Shown here: in pieces, positions 1-7,886 of the stretch
Numbering within the stretch: position 1 is the first letter of the stretch
Layout of the letters: every line of letters begins with the position of its first letter
Source: Nodosilinea sp. LEGE 07298
GTDB taxonomy: Bacteria > Cyanobacteriota > Cyanobacteriia > Phormidesmidales > Phormidesmidaceae
Assembly (NCBI RefSeq): GCF_015207265.1
Contig: NZ_JADEXE010000024.1
Span: forward strand, 1 to 40,357
Direction of reading: 5' to 3'
DNA: 40,357 nucleotides
Notes under the pieces: model-generated
Told to the model about the DNA's origin: nothing
The model's database searches: none
What the model saw: the letters and a program-made list of their open reading frames with translations, nothing else
Position numbers and translations under genes: made by a program

Positions 1-311
1 CTGTTGGCATCAAGGGGCACCACCGAGACCTGAGTAATGCCAGGGGCGGGGTTAGCCTGGGTAAAACTGCCGCCATTGGGCAGGTTAAGCTGAGCGCGGG
101 TAATGTCGGCAACCAGGCTATTGCCCTGGTTCACCGTAAAGATGTTGCTGTTGTCACCACCTTCCGTTTCAAACACCAGATCAAGACCGGTGGCGGTGGG
201 GTTGAGGCGGACATTGGTAATACTGGTCACTGAGGCGAGGCTAGGCTGGGCGGCCAGGGCAACCAGGGCGCTACCAAGCAAAATCGGGTGCAGGTTCATC
301 AGGCGGTTCAC
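1..311 (-). CDS. pilQ: Type IV pilus secretin PilQ, N-terminal part (runs off left edge)
   Basis: PilQ forms the outer-membrane secretin pore through which the type IV pilus passes. Only about the first 103 codons are in the window. The start is a GTG at 311 with GGAGGA at 319-324, seven bases upstream. The product opens with a signal peptide (hydrophobic stretch LLGSALVALAAQPSLA). A beta-rich segment follows (VTSITNVRLNPTATGLDLVF) that fits the AMIN domain found at the N-terminus of cyanobacterial PilQ. The secretin domain would lie beyond the left edge and is not seen. An alternative start is the ATG at 299. It follows pilO by 111 bp in the usual pilMNOQ order, and that synteny is the strongest support for the name. 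Confidence 0.85.
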   Translation of the reverse strand, partial: MNRLMNLHPILLGSALVALAAQPSLASVTSITNVRLNPTATGLDLVFETEGGDNSNIFTVNQGNSLVADITRAQLNLPNGGSFTQANPAPGITQVSVVPLDAN

Positions 312-422
312 GGTTCACTCCTCCATCACAGATGCGGCAGGGCCGCGCGGGGTTTAACTAGGCTAGGTAGGTAGACTGGGGCCACAGCGGTGGCCATGGA
401 AATTGGGCTCCAAAGGGCTGAA

Positions 423-1343
423 TTAACCCCCTTCAGGAGGAGGGACTTCACCTTCAACGGGGGCTTCACCTTCAACAGGGGCCTCGGGGGCTGGTGGCTC
501 AGGTGGCACAGTCGGATCGGCAATGGGTACCAGAACCTCCAGGGTGAAGTCGGTCAGTAGTAGTCGGCTAATCCCTAGAAGTTGCTCTTCAGTAGCACCC
601 TCCGGCGGCGGCGCAATGCTCTGCTGCAAATCTCGAATGACGATGAGTGGCTCTAGACGCTCGATATTGCGCATGATGCTCAGGGTCTGGGGAAACAGCG
701 CCTGCATCGATACATCTACGGTGTAGCGCTCTAGTTTGCCATTCAGCTCAGCTGGGCCATCCTCTTCGGCCAAAATTACCGGAGGGCTGGGGTTAAACCG
801 TAGTAGCTCAGAGGTGTAGAGCTGTCTTTGCAGCTGGGTATCACCCGGAAAGGTAGTTCTAACTCGCTGAATTTGTTCGCGGTTGAGGCCCAGGGCCGCC
901 AGTTGGGCATTGTCGAGGCGGGCTGGGTCGGCCCGCAGCACGTCAGTAATTGCCGCGTTGCTGTTTTGAATTTGCTGGTTGATATCGAGCAACAGCGTAT
1001 CGACCGTTTGGGAGTCGGCCAACAGGCTGTAAACACCAACCCGCTGATCTAGGACGGTGTTGAGCTCAGCTTGCAGCGAGGCTAAATCTTGCAAGCTGGC
1101 CCGCTGTTGGTCTACCTGGGCCTGCTTTTGAGCCACTTCAGCCTCAAGGGCAGCTTTTTGCTCGCGGACAGGCTGGACGACGAAATTGTAGAGGGCAAAG
1201 GCCCCCAGTAATCCCAGCACAGCCAAGAGAATCGCCTGTACCTTTGGCGTTAGCTCAACGCCAAAGGCCGTCGGATAGGTTGGCCCTACCTGCTCTAGGC
1301 CCTGGTTATCCTCACCGGGAAGGAAGTCTCCTGTGGTAGTCAT
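423..1343 (-). CDS. pilO: Type IV pilus inner-membrane assembly protein PilO
   Basis: PilO pairs with PilN in the inner-membrane alignment subcomplex linking the cytoplasmic PilM ring to the PilQ secretin. The 306-residue product has a short cytoplasmic N-terminus and one transmembrane helix at about residues 36-55 (AILLAVLGLLGAFALYNFVV). A coiled coil rich in Glu, Gln and Ala follows (about 60-115), then a periplasmic ferredoxin-like region. The last 25 or so residues are a Pro/Glu tail with a repeated APVEGE unit, probably disordered. The start ATG overlaps the pilN stop as ATGA (1340-1343), which implies translational coupling. Family assignment rests on topology, gene order and the coiled coil, since PilO is poorly conserved. 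Confidence 0.9.
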   Translation of the reverse strand: MTTTGDFLPGEDNQGLEQVGPTYPTAFGVELTPKVQAILLAVLGLLGAFALYNFVVQPVREQKAALEAEVAQKQAQVDQQRASLQDLASLQAELNTVLDQRVGVYSLLADSQTVDTLLLDINQQIQNSNAAITDVLRADPARLDNAQLAALGLNREQIQRVRTTFPGDTQLQRQLYTSELLRFNPSPPVILAEEDGPAELNGKLERYTVDVSMQALFPQTLSIMRNIERLEPLIVIRDLQQSIAPPPEGATEEQLLGISRLLLTDFTLEVLVPIADPTVPPEPPAPEAPVEGEAPVEGEVPPPEGG

Positions 1344-2119
1344 TCGATCACTCCTCTTTCTCTCAGGGCCCGAAGACGGGTTACTAAACCGACCGTACCC
1401 TGGCGCTCTAGCTCATCAATGAGCTGTGAGGCTGGAGTACTGGTGATGTTTGAACCAATGCTGTAGTCGATTAAAAAGTCGGGGTCATCCACAGCGGCAC
1501 CTGGGCAACGCCCCTGGGTTTGGGGGTCGAGCAGGGTGGGCTGCTGCTGGGCCTGGGTGATGGCCACGGTCTGCGATTGCAGCAGCGGCGATCGCTGCAA
1601 GACCAGCGCAAAGTCGTTGATGGCATCGTAGGAGCAAGACACCCCCTCGATCGAAATACCCCCTGCTGGCGGCGGCACTACGCTGGGGTCAACCTCTAGG
1701 GGTGCGCCTTCGGTCTGGTTCAGGCTCACGATTTGCACTCGGGCTGGGGTGCGGGTGCGAATATCTTGCAGCAGAGCCGACCAGGGAACGATGTCGTTGA
1801 ACACCGTCACAAAGGCGTTATTCTCGGCTCGCACGAGGTCTATCTGCTGCTGAATGCCGCTAATTTCCTGGAGCTGACTTTGCAGCGCGGCCGTCTCAGC
1901 ATCTAGCTCAGCGCTGCGAGCCTGAAGCTGATTGACCTGCCCTCGGGTAACGGCCCAGTAGCCGCCCACCAGCGCCAGCGGTATCAGCGCCGCCGCCAGC
2001 CCTAGGTACAGCGGCCTGCGATCGCCCTGAAGTGTCGCCCCACCGCCCCGGGCTCGGGGCCTAGCCTCAAAGACCCGAACTTCGCGGTCTTTGAGAAAAT
2101 TGATATCGAGACCATACAT
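1340..2119 (-). CDS. pilN: Type IV pilus inner-membrane assembly protein PilN
   Basis: PilN binds PilM through its cytoplasmic N-terminus and dimerises with PilO in the periplasm. The 259-residue product starts MYGLDINFLKDR, the conserved PilN cytoplasmic motif region (INxL-type) that docks into the PilM groove. A transmembrane helix lies at about residues 37-58 (LGLAAALIPLALVGGYWAVT), followed by a coiled coil (about 60-110, QLQARSAELDAETAALQSQL) and a fimbrial-assembly (PilN) domain. The gene starts two bases after the pilM stop and overlaps pilO by four bases, so pilM-pilN-pilO form a tight operon on the minus strand. Confidence 0.92.
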   Translation of the reverse strand: MYGLDINFLKDREVRVFEARPRARGGGATLQGDRRPLYLGLAAALIPLALVGGYWAVTRGQVNQLQARSAELDAETAALQSQLQEISGIQQQIDLVRAENNAFVTVFNDIVPWSALLQDIRTRTPARVQIVSLNQTEGAPLEVDPSVVPPPAGGISIEGVSCSYDAINDFALVLQRSPLLQSQTVAITQAQQQPTLLDPQTQGRCPGAAVDDPDFLIDYSIGSNITSTPASQLIDELERQGTVGLVTRLRALRERGVIE

Positions 2120-2121
2120 AG

Positions 2122-3222
2122 CTATACCTCCCGCAGGCCAAGGCCAATTACTGTTGCCAAGCCGGCCCGCTGACTCTCAGGAATGTCTTCAGCAACATCT
2201 AGAGACAGGGCTGAGATCGGGTCGATCTGACTGGCGGGCAGGCTCAGCCGCTGGGCCAGAAACTCGTCAAGCTGACCAATCGATGCCCCTGGCCCGGCCA
2301 GCAGCAGCTGAGCAACCTCCATGTCTTCACCCTGGTTGAGATAAAAGTCGATGGAGCGGCGCAGCTCGTCCGAAAGTTCGCCTAGCACCCGCAGCATGGC
2401 CGTTGTGCCGGGGTTGCTATTGCCCATCTGAGGCGCGCCCACCGTATCCATGGTTTGAATCGGCACCGTCATACCCTGGAGCAGTTCGGTGTTGCGCGAC
2501 GGGGGCAAATTCATGGCGCGGCTCAGGGCGCTTTGAATTTGAAAGGTGCCAATGGGAACGGTGCGCGAAAAGTGAGGCACGCCATCGACCACGATCGAAA
2601 TTTCGGTATTCTCAAACTCAATGTCGACGACGGCGGCGGCCTCCTGGGGAGTAAACTGCCGCAGCTGCTCGCGAATGGTGCGAATCAGCGCAAAGCTGGA
2701 GGTTTCGAGCACGTTGAGCATCAGCCCCGCCTGCTGAAACACTTCTATGTAAGGGTCGGTTAGGTCTTTGCGTACCGCTACCAGCAGCACCTGCACCTTC
2801 TCAATGCCGTCTTCGTCAACGAAGTAGCCCAGCTTTTGGTAATCGACGTCGGCTTCTTCACGCGGGAAGGGCAGATAGAGACTGGCCTCCTGGTTGAGCA
2901 CCATTTCCCGCAGCTCTTCGTCGTCTAGCTCAGCGGGCACCGGGATAACGCGAGTAATCGCCCGCCCTGGAATGGCAGTGGTGGCCTGCTTGACCTTGAG
3001 CTTGCTTTCAGCCAGCACCGTTTGAATGGCGTCGGCCATGGCGGCGGTGTCTAAAATTTGCCCTTCTTCGTAGATACCCTCGGTCAGTTCTACCGAAGCC
3101 AGAGTTTCTAACTTAAGGGCGGTTCCCTGCTTTTTCAGCCGGGCCAGATTGACTTTCTCGGGGGTAAGCTCAATGCCAACCCCCCGAGGCTTGCGACTAA
3201 AAATGGCTTTGAGACTATCCAC
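2122..3222 (-). CDS. pilM: Type IV pilus biogenesis ATPase-like protein PilM
   Basis: PilM is an actin/FtsA-like cytoplasmic protein that recruits the pilus motor to the PilN/PilO complex. The 366-residue length is typical. The N-terminus carries the first phosphate-binding hairpin (VGIELTPEKVNLARL). Further actin-fold segments are seen at VVDIEFENTEISIVVDG and near LLLAGPGASIGQLDEFL, the latter resembling the adenosine-binding GG motif of the family. It is the first gene of the minus-strand pil operon, so the operon promoter should lie in 3223-3637, shared with divergent purT. No nearby pilT/pilB is seen. Confidence 0.93.
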   Translation of the reverse strand: MDSLKAIFSRKPRGVGIELTPEKVNLARLKKQGTALKLETLASVELTEGIYEEGQILDTAAMADAIQTVLAESKLKVKQATTAIPGRAITRVIPVPAELDDEELREMVLNQEASLYLPFPREEADVDYQKLGYFVDEDGIEKVQVLLVAVRKDLTDPYIEVFQQAGLMLNVLETSSFALIRTIREQLRQFTPQEAAAVVDIEFENTEISIVVDGVPHFSRTVPIGTFQIQSALSRAMNLPPSRNTELLQGMTVPIQTMDTVGAPQMGNSNPGTTAMLRVLGELSDELRRSIDFYLNQGEDMEVAQLLLAGPGASIGQLDEFLAQRLSLPASQIDPISALSLDVAEDIPESQRAGLATVIGLGLREV

Positions 3223-3637
3223 GGCAGTATCCGAAAAACAGGTGGGTAACCGGAAAAGCTACCTGGTTTAACGACAACCAAGCAGACCCAAACGAACTCG
3301 TTTTCACCCTTTCCAACCGCCCACTGGAGGTCATCTAGAAAGGATTAAGCGGCTCAGCAATTATCCCTAGGGGAAAAGTGCTAACGAATGGTACACAATT
3401 TAATTCAGTTTTTCCACTTTTCTTGTTTAAGCGTCAGTTTTCTAGTCTAAAAGACAGACAAGGACCGAATCTCCTGATCTCGCACCCAATGGTTTCGCCA
3501 CTGCTCCTGAAGGAATACCGAGCAATCGATAGCTTGGTATCACCAGCGATGTTACACACAATTCTGAAAAGTGAGCACTTAATATTGAGAAATTATTGCT
3601 TTGGACTCAACTTTCTTTACCCCTGGAGTAACTGACC
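3223..3637. other. Intergenic region between divergent pilM and purT
   Basis: These 415 bases separate the divergently transcribed pil operon and purT and must hold both promoters. The stretch from about 3390 to 3620 is clearly AT-richer than the flanking genes. I could not pick out a convincing sigma-70 pair. An open frame of 85 codons ends at 3635, just before purT, but it has no ribosome binding site and an unremarkable composition, so I do not call it a gene. Confidence 0.6.
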
Positions 3638-4846
3638 ATGACTGCCCCCCTGCTGCCCCTGGGCACACCCCTTACTAATAATGCCCAGCGTCTGCTGCTG
3701 CTGGGGTCGGGCGAACTGGGCCGCGAGGTCGCGCTAGAGGCCGTGCGGCTGGGGCTAGAGGTAATTGCCGTCGATCGCTACAATCATGCCCCGGCAATGG
3801 CGGTGGCCCATCGTCGCCACGTGATCGACATGCTGGATGGCGAGGCCCTGCGGCGGGTGGTGGAGCAGGAGCAGCCGGGGCTGATTGTGCCAGAGGTGGA
3901 GGCGATCGCGACCGATACCCTAGTTAATCTAGAAACCGAAGGCTGGCGGGTCATCCCTACAGCCCGAGCCACCCAGCTCACGATGAACCGCGAGGGCATT
4001 CGGCGGCTGGCGGCAGAAGACCTGGGCCTCAAGACTTCGCCCTTTCGCTTTGCTGGCACCGAGGCGGAGTATTTAGAGGCGATCGCCGCGATTGGTCTGC
4101 CCTGTGTGGTTAAGCCGATTATGAGTTCGTCGGGTAAGGGCCAGAGCACCGTGAAAGAAGAGTCTGAGGTGCTGGCCGCCTGGCGGTATGCGGGAGAAGC
4201 GGGTCGGGGCAAGAGCGATCGCGTCATTGTCGAGGGCTTCGTGCCCTTCGATACTGAGATTACGCTGCTGACCGTGCGGGCGAGTGACGGCACCCATTTC
4301 TGCCCCCCGATTGGGCACCGCCAAGAGGCAGGCGACTACCGCGAATCGTGGCAGCCCTGCGCTCTGCACCCCGATACATTGGCCGCCTGCCAGGAGATGG
4401 CCAAAGCCGTTACCGATGCCCTGGGCGGCTGGGGCCTGTTTGGCGTCGAGTTATTTATTGCTGGAGCACCCGATCAATCCCAGACCGTCTACTTTAGCGA
4501 GGTCAGCCCCCGCCCCCACGACACCGGCATGGTAACGATGGTGAGCCAGCACCAGTCGGAGTTTGAGCTGCATGTGCGGGCGATCGCGGGCCTGCCCATT
4601 GGCGAAATTACCCTGGTGCAACCGGGAGCTTCGGCGGTAATTTTGGCCCCTGGCCAGAGCGACCATCCTCAGTACTCCGGGTTGGATAAAGCCCTACAGG
4701 TGCCCACCAGCAAGGTGCGACTGTTTGGCAAACCCGTGGCCCACCCCAACCGCCGCATGGGCGTGGCGCTGGCGCTGGGCGACACGGTGGAGGAAGCGAA
4801 GGAACGGGCGATCGCCAGCGCCAGCGCCGTGCAGGTCATCCTCTAG
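3638..4846 (+). CDS. purT: Formate-dependent GAR transformylase (PurT)
   Basis: PurT is an ATP-grasp enzyme that uses formate and ATP to formylate glycinamide ribonucleotide, the third step of purine synthesis, independently of folate. The 402-residue length matches the family. The N-terminus shows the pre-ATP-grasp domain motif [15 protein letters not shown]. The ATP-grasp domain includes [12 protein letters not shown] (glycine-rich loop, about residues 163-174) and the metal-binding region [15 protein letters not shown], characteristic of PurT/PurK. GGAG lies about ten bases before the ATG. The gene stands alone on the plus strand, divergent from pilM. Confidence 0.95.
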   Translation: MTAPLLPLGTPLTNNAQRLLLLGSGELGREVALEAVRLGLEVIAVDRYNHAPAMAVAHRRHVIDMLDGEALRRVVEQEQPGLIVPEVEAIATDTLVNLETEGWRVIPTARATQLTMNREGIRRLAAEDLGLKTSPFRFAGTEAEYLEAIAAIGLPCVVKPIMSSSGKGQSTVKEESEVLAAWRYAGEAGRGKSDRVIVEGFVPFDTEITLLTVRASDGTHFCPPIGHRQEAGDYRESWQPCALHPDTLAACQEMAKAVTDALGGWGLFGVELFIAGAPDQSQTVYFSEVSPRPHDTGMVTMVSQHQSEFELHVRAIAGLPIGEITLVQPGASAVILAPGQSDHPQYSGLDKALQVPTSKVRLFGKPVAHPNRRMGVALALGDTVEEAKERAIASASAVQVIL

Positions 4847-4919
4847 ACGAACAAATTACTTGCTGGATTAGTCATGTAGATCCACCAATGCCGCCCACTT
4901 TAAGGGAAAATAAACAACC

Positions 4920-5036
4920 GTATTGCAGCCATTGATTTCGTTAGGACACTTTGACTGGCGGAATCCTCTGGTAGGGGCCTTGCGGTGCAGTGTCCCTACG
5001 TCGAACCTGTCCTAACCGAAAAGACGTTTGCAATAC
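4920..5036. repeat. Nested inverted-repeat element (MITE-like or large hairpin)
   Basis: A 117-bp segment between purT and the binding-protein gene is bounded by GTATTGCA (4920-4927) and TGCAATAC (5029-5036). Exactly 12 bases further in on both sides sits a second pair, GTTAGGACA (4940-4948) and TGTCCTAAC (5008-5016). A third pair, GTAGGG (4971-4976) and CCCTAC (4994-4999), sits in the centre. The equal 12-base spacers mean the outer two pairs extend one symmetric, partly degenerate stem. No coding potential or flanking duplication is evident. Confidence 0.6.
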
Positions 5037-5113
5037 ATTAGCTCGTCAGCGCCCCAGGCGTATGGATGAGTGAGGTTAACTGTGTTGCGGTAGCCCCTAT
5101 CCCTGGAAGTTCC

Positions 5114-6391
5114 ATGAGACTACGCTCCTACGCCCGCTTTGGTTTATTCGCCCTGCTGGGGCTGATGATGAGCTGGTTGGTTGCCTGCGGTAGCCAACCT
5201 AGCGCCACCGCCCCAGCCGATGGCAGTCAGGAGGTCGAGTTTTGGACCATGCAGCTCCAGCCCGACTTTACCGACTACTTCAACGGGCTAATTGCCGACT
5301 ATGAAGCGCAAAACCCCGGTACAACCGTGCGCTGGGTAGACGTGCCCTGGGCCGACATGCAGAGCAAAATTCTCACCGCCGTCACCGCTGGCACGGCCCC
5401 AGACGTGGTCAACCTCAACCCCGACTTTGCCGCCCAGCTGGCCAGCCGCAATGCCTGGATGCCGCTGGATGACAACGTACCCGCTGAGGCCAAACAGGTC
5501 TACCTACCCAATATCTGGGACGCTAACACCCTCAACGGCCAAAGCTTTGGCATTCCCTGGTACCTGACCACCAACGTCACCCTGCACAATCAGGAACTGT
5601 TGGCGACAGCAGGGGTCGAGCCGCCCACCACCTACGCCGAACTGGCCGAGGTGGCCCGCCAGGTGAAAGAAAAAACGGGCAAGTATGCTTACTTCACTAC
5701 CTTTGTGCCCGAAGATTCTGCCGATGTACTGCAATCGTTTGTGCAGATGGGGGTAGAGCTGGTAGACGACCAGGGCCAGGCCGCCTTCGACACAGACGCG
5801 GGCCGCGCCGTCTTTCAGTACTGGACCGACCTCTACCAGCAGGAGCTGCTGCCCCAGGAGGTGCTAACCCAGGGCCACCGCCGCGCGATCGAGCTATTCC
5901 AGGCCGGAGAAGTAGCGCTGCTCTCAACCGGGGCAGAATTCTTCCCCACTATCGAGGCCAACGCGCCCGATATTGCCGCCGTCACCGGTAGCGGCCCGCA
6001 GATCACGGGCGACACCGGCAAAACCAACGTAGCGGTGATGAATGTAGTGATTCCGGCAGGTACCGACGTGCCCGACGCGGCGATCGATTTTGCCCTGTAC
6101 GTTACCAACGACGCCAACCAGCTGGCCTTTGCGAAAGCGGCCAACGTGCTACCGTCTACCACCGGGGCACTGGAGGACGGATATTTCGCCGCCGAGGGCA
6201 CCAAGGGAGTCGAAAAGGCGCGATCGATCAGCGCCGAGCAGATGAACCAGGCCGAAGTGCTGATTCCGGCCATGGATGGCGTTAAGGAGCTGCAAGCTAT
6301 CATCTACGACAACCTACAAGCCACCATGCTGGGCCAAAAAACGGTGGATCAGGCTGTCAGCGATGCAGCGGCGGCGTGGAACGCCCGATAG
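5114..6391 (+). CDS. ABC transporter sugar-type substrate-binding lipoprotein
   Basis: This is an extracellular solute-binding protein of family 1 (MalE/UgpB-like), which captures a sugar or glycerol-phosphate-type ligand for an ABC importer. The 425-residue product starts with a basic n-region (MRLRSYAR), a hydrophobic core and a lipobox LVAC, so it should be a lipid-anchored periplasmic protein. The mature part begins with the typical VEFWTMQLQPDFTDYFNGL and contains the binding-protein segment DVPWADMQSKILTAVTAGTA. I chose the ATG at 5114 because it gives a clean lipoprotein signal and has GGAAG just upstream. An ATG at 5066 would add 16 residues. No permease or ATPase genes are adjacent, so the partners must be elsewhere. 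Confidence 0.85.
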   Translation: MRLRSYARFGLFALLGLMMSWLVACGSQPSATAPADGSQEVEFWTMQLQPDFTDYFNGLIADYEAQNPGTTVRWVDVPWADMQSKILTAVTAGTAPDVVNLNPDFAAQLASRNAWMPLDDNVPAEAKQVYLPNIWDANTLNGQSFGIPWYLTTNVTLHNQELLATAGVEPPTTYAELAEVARQVKEKTGKYAYFTTFVPEDSADVLQSFVQMGVELVDDQGQAAFDTDAGRAVFQYWTDLYQQELLPQEVLTQGHRRAIELFQAGEVALLSTGAEFFPTIEANAPDIAAVTGSGPQITGDTGKTNVAVMNVVIPAGTDVPDAAIDFALYVTNDANQLAFAKAANVLPSTTGALEDGYFAAEGTKGVEKARSISAEQMNQAEVLIPAMDGVKELQAIIYDNLQATMLGQKTVDQAVSDAAAAWNAR

Positions 6392-6423
6392 GGTGTGTAT
6401 GTGGGCGGCGTGATCGAGCTTAG

Positions 6424-7344
6424 CTAAATTCCGCTGTCTCCAGCTGCGGCAATGCGTCTCAGCGTTTGCTCACCGATCATGGCATGCCGGGGGTGATCGA
6501 CCAGTCCTGTGTCCAGCAGCACCACGCCAAAGAAAATGGCCCATCCCAGGGCTCGTTGCAGGGTAGCCTCAGAGACGGGACCGTAGGCGGCGATCGCCTC
6601 TAGCCGCGCATTTCTGTCGCCAAACAGCATCCACACCGTCGCCAGGTCGGTGGCGCGATCGCCCGAGGTGAGGTCGCCCCAGTCGATAATTCCCGTCAGC
6701 AAGCCACCTTCAACCAGAATGTTGCGGGGGTGCAGGTCGCCGTGAATCCAGGTGGGTGGGGTGTCGATGGGAGCTACCAGGGCGGCATCCCAGTGGGCCT
6801 GAATGGCGGGCGAGATCAGCGCAGTTTTGGTTCTGAGACGATGCAGGCGCTCGACGATCGCCTCAGCCCGCTGCCCCAGCGGCACACCCCGAAAGGGATT
6901 GACGGGTGCATTCGGCGGTGCGGGGATGTGCAAGGCGCGCAGAAATTGACCTAGTCGTTTTGCCTGAGCGGGGCGGGGTGGGCTTAAATCGGCGGTGTTG
7001 CCTGCGATCCAGGGCAGTATGCTCCACCGCCAGGGGTAGGCCAGAGCAGGCGCGCCCAATCGGTAGGGGGTAGGCACGGCGATCGGCAGTTGCCCAGCAA
7101 TCTGAGGCAGCCAGGTCTGCTCATGCTCGATTAGGGCAGCGGCAATCTGTCGGCGGGGGAGACGCACCAAGAGTCCATCGCCCAGCCGAAACATGGCATT
7201 GTCCCAGCCCGCATCCACTGGGGTAATGGCTAGGTGCGCTAGGTCAGGGTGCTGATAGTGCAGCAGCGCCTGGACGAGGGCGGCGTCAATGGAAACCTCG
7301 GCGGCGGGTGTTTGGGCAAGGCATCCTGCGTCATTGAGCGACAT
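6424..7344 (-). CDS. Aminoglycoside phosphotransferase-family kinase
   Basis: The 306-residue product is a small-molecule kinase of the APH/choline-kinase fold. The catalytic loop HGDLHPRNIL (HGDxHxxN) and the metal-binding motif IIDWGD are intact. A Gly/Asp-rich N-terminal lobe, with GWDNAMFRLGDGLLVRLPRR, positions ATP. I chose the ATG at 7344 because AAAGGAGG (7350-7357) sits six bases upstream. A start at 7371 would add nine residues without a binding site. The substrate cannot be told from sequence. Proteins of this type in environmental bacteria need not confer drug resistance. It converges on the binding-protein gene with a 32-bp gap. Confidence 0.85.
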   Translation of the reverse strand: MSLNDAGCLAQTPAAEVSIDAALVQALLHYQHPDLAHLAITPVDAGWDNAMFRLGDGLLVRLPRRQIAAALIEHEQTWLPQIAGQLPIAVPTPYRLGAPALAYPWRWSILPWIAGNTADLSPPRPAQAKRLGQFLRALHIPAPPNAPVNPFRGVPLGQRAEAIVERLHRLRTKTALISPAIQAHWDAALVAPIDTPPTWIHGDLHPRNILVEGGLLTGIIDWGDLTSGDRATDLATVWMLFGDRNARLEAIAAYGPVSEATLQRALGWAIFFGVVLLDTGLVDHPRHAMIGEQTLRRIAAAGDSGI

Positions 7345-7382
7345 GGCTACCTCCTTTGGCCACCTCAACACCCTACAAATGA

Positions 7383-7748
7383 CTACGATTTCATCAGCTG
7401 ATCGAGAATGGTGCGGGCGGGTTGGGCGCGTTCCAGGGCGGTTTGGTAATCGTTGTAGAGTTTAAGAATTTTTGACAGGCCGCCGATGCCGCCGCGCAGT
7501 TCCTCTAGCTCTTCGCCGGAGAGCAGTTCGCCGTCGAGCAGGCGCAGAATGAGGGGCTTGATATCGCCTACATCCTGGCGAGCTTTTTGCAGCTTTTCGA
7601 CGGTGTTCAGCAGAGTTTTGAGGTCTTTGAACAAATCGTCGATTTGGTCAGAATCTACGGATTCGACCCCGTCTGGCGCGATCGCATCATCCGCTGCCGA
7701 CATGTCTACTTCGGCCTCTGCCGTTGCGCCATTCTTTACCTGAGCCAT
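7383..7748 (-). CDS. Hypothetical acidic helical protein
   Basis: I do not recognise this 121-residue protein. It has an acidic, disordered-looking N-terminus (about residues 1-35). A predicted helical segment rich in Leu, Glu and Lys follows (IDDLFKDLKTLLNTVEKLQK), then a Gly/Glu-rich LLDGELLSGEELEELRGGIGG and a final helix. No signal peptide or membrane segment is seen. The ATG at 7748 has GGAGA at 7756-7760; an earlier in-frame start at 7793 lacks one. It precedes the phosphotransferase gene on the same strand by 38 bp and could be co-transcribed with it. It is probably a conserved cyanobacterial protein of unknown function. Confidence 0.7.
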   Translation of the reverse strand: MAQVKNGATAEAEVDMSAADDAIAPDGVESVDSDQIDDLFKDLKTLLNTVEKLQKARQDVGDIKPLILRLLDGELLSGEELEELRGGIGGLSKILKLYNDYQTALERAQPARTILDQLMKS

Positions 7749-7886
7749 TGCCTTGTCTCCCAAGCAACCATCAACGAAGGAAGTATAGCGCACAAGGTTC
7801 AGGTGTACTATTACGATTAATCAGCTTAGGTCACGAGTTCACCCCGCTCTGGCCGCGATCGCTGGTTAGATTGGCCGACTCAACGG

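Noticed and set aside
3378-3635. 85-codon open frame in front of purT
   Set aside because: It has no ribosome binding site, unremarkable composition and an AT-rich promoter-like background. It ends three bases before the purT ATG and looks like a chance frame.
5066-5113. Upstream start for the sugar-binding lipoprotein
   Set aside because: It would place 16 non-signal residues before a textbook lipoprotein signal peptide.
6424-7344. Antibiotic resistance gene
   Set aside because: The APH-fold motifs are real, but the family covers many metabolite kinases and nothing in the context indicates an aminoglycoside substrate.
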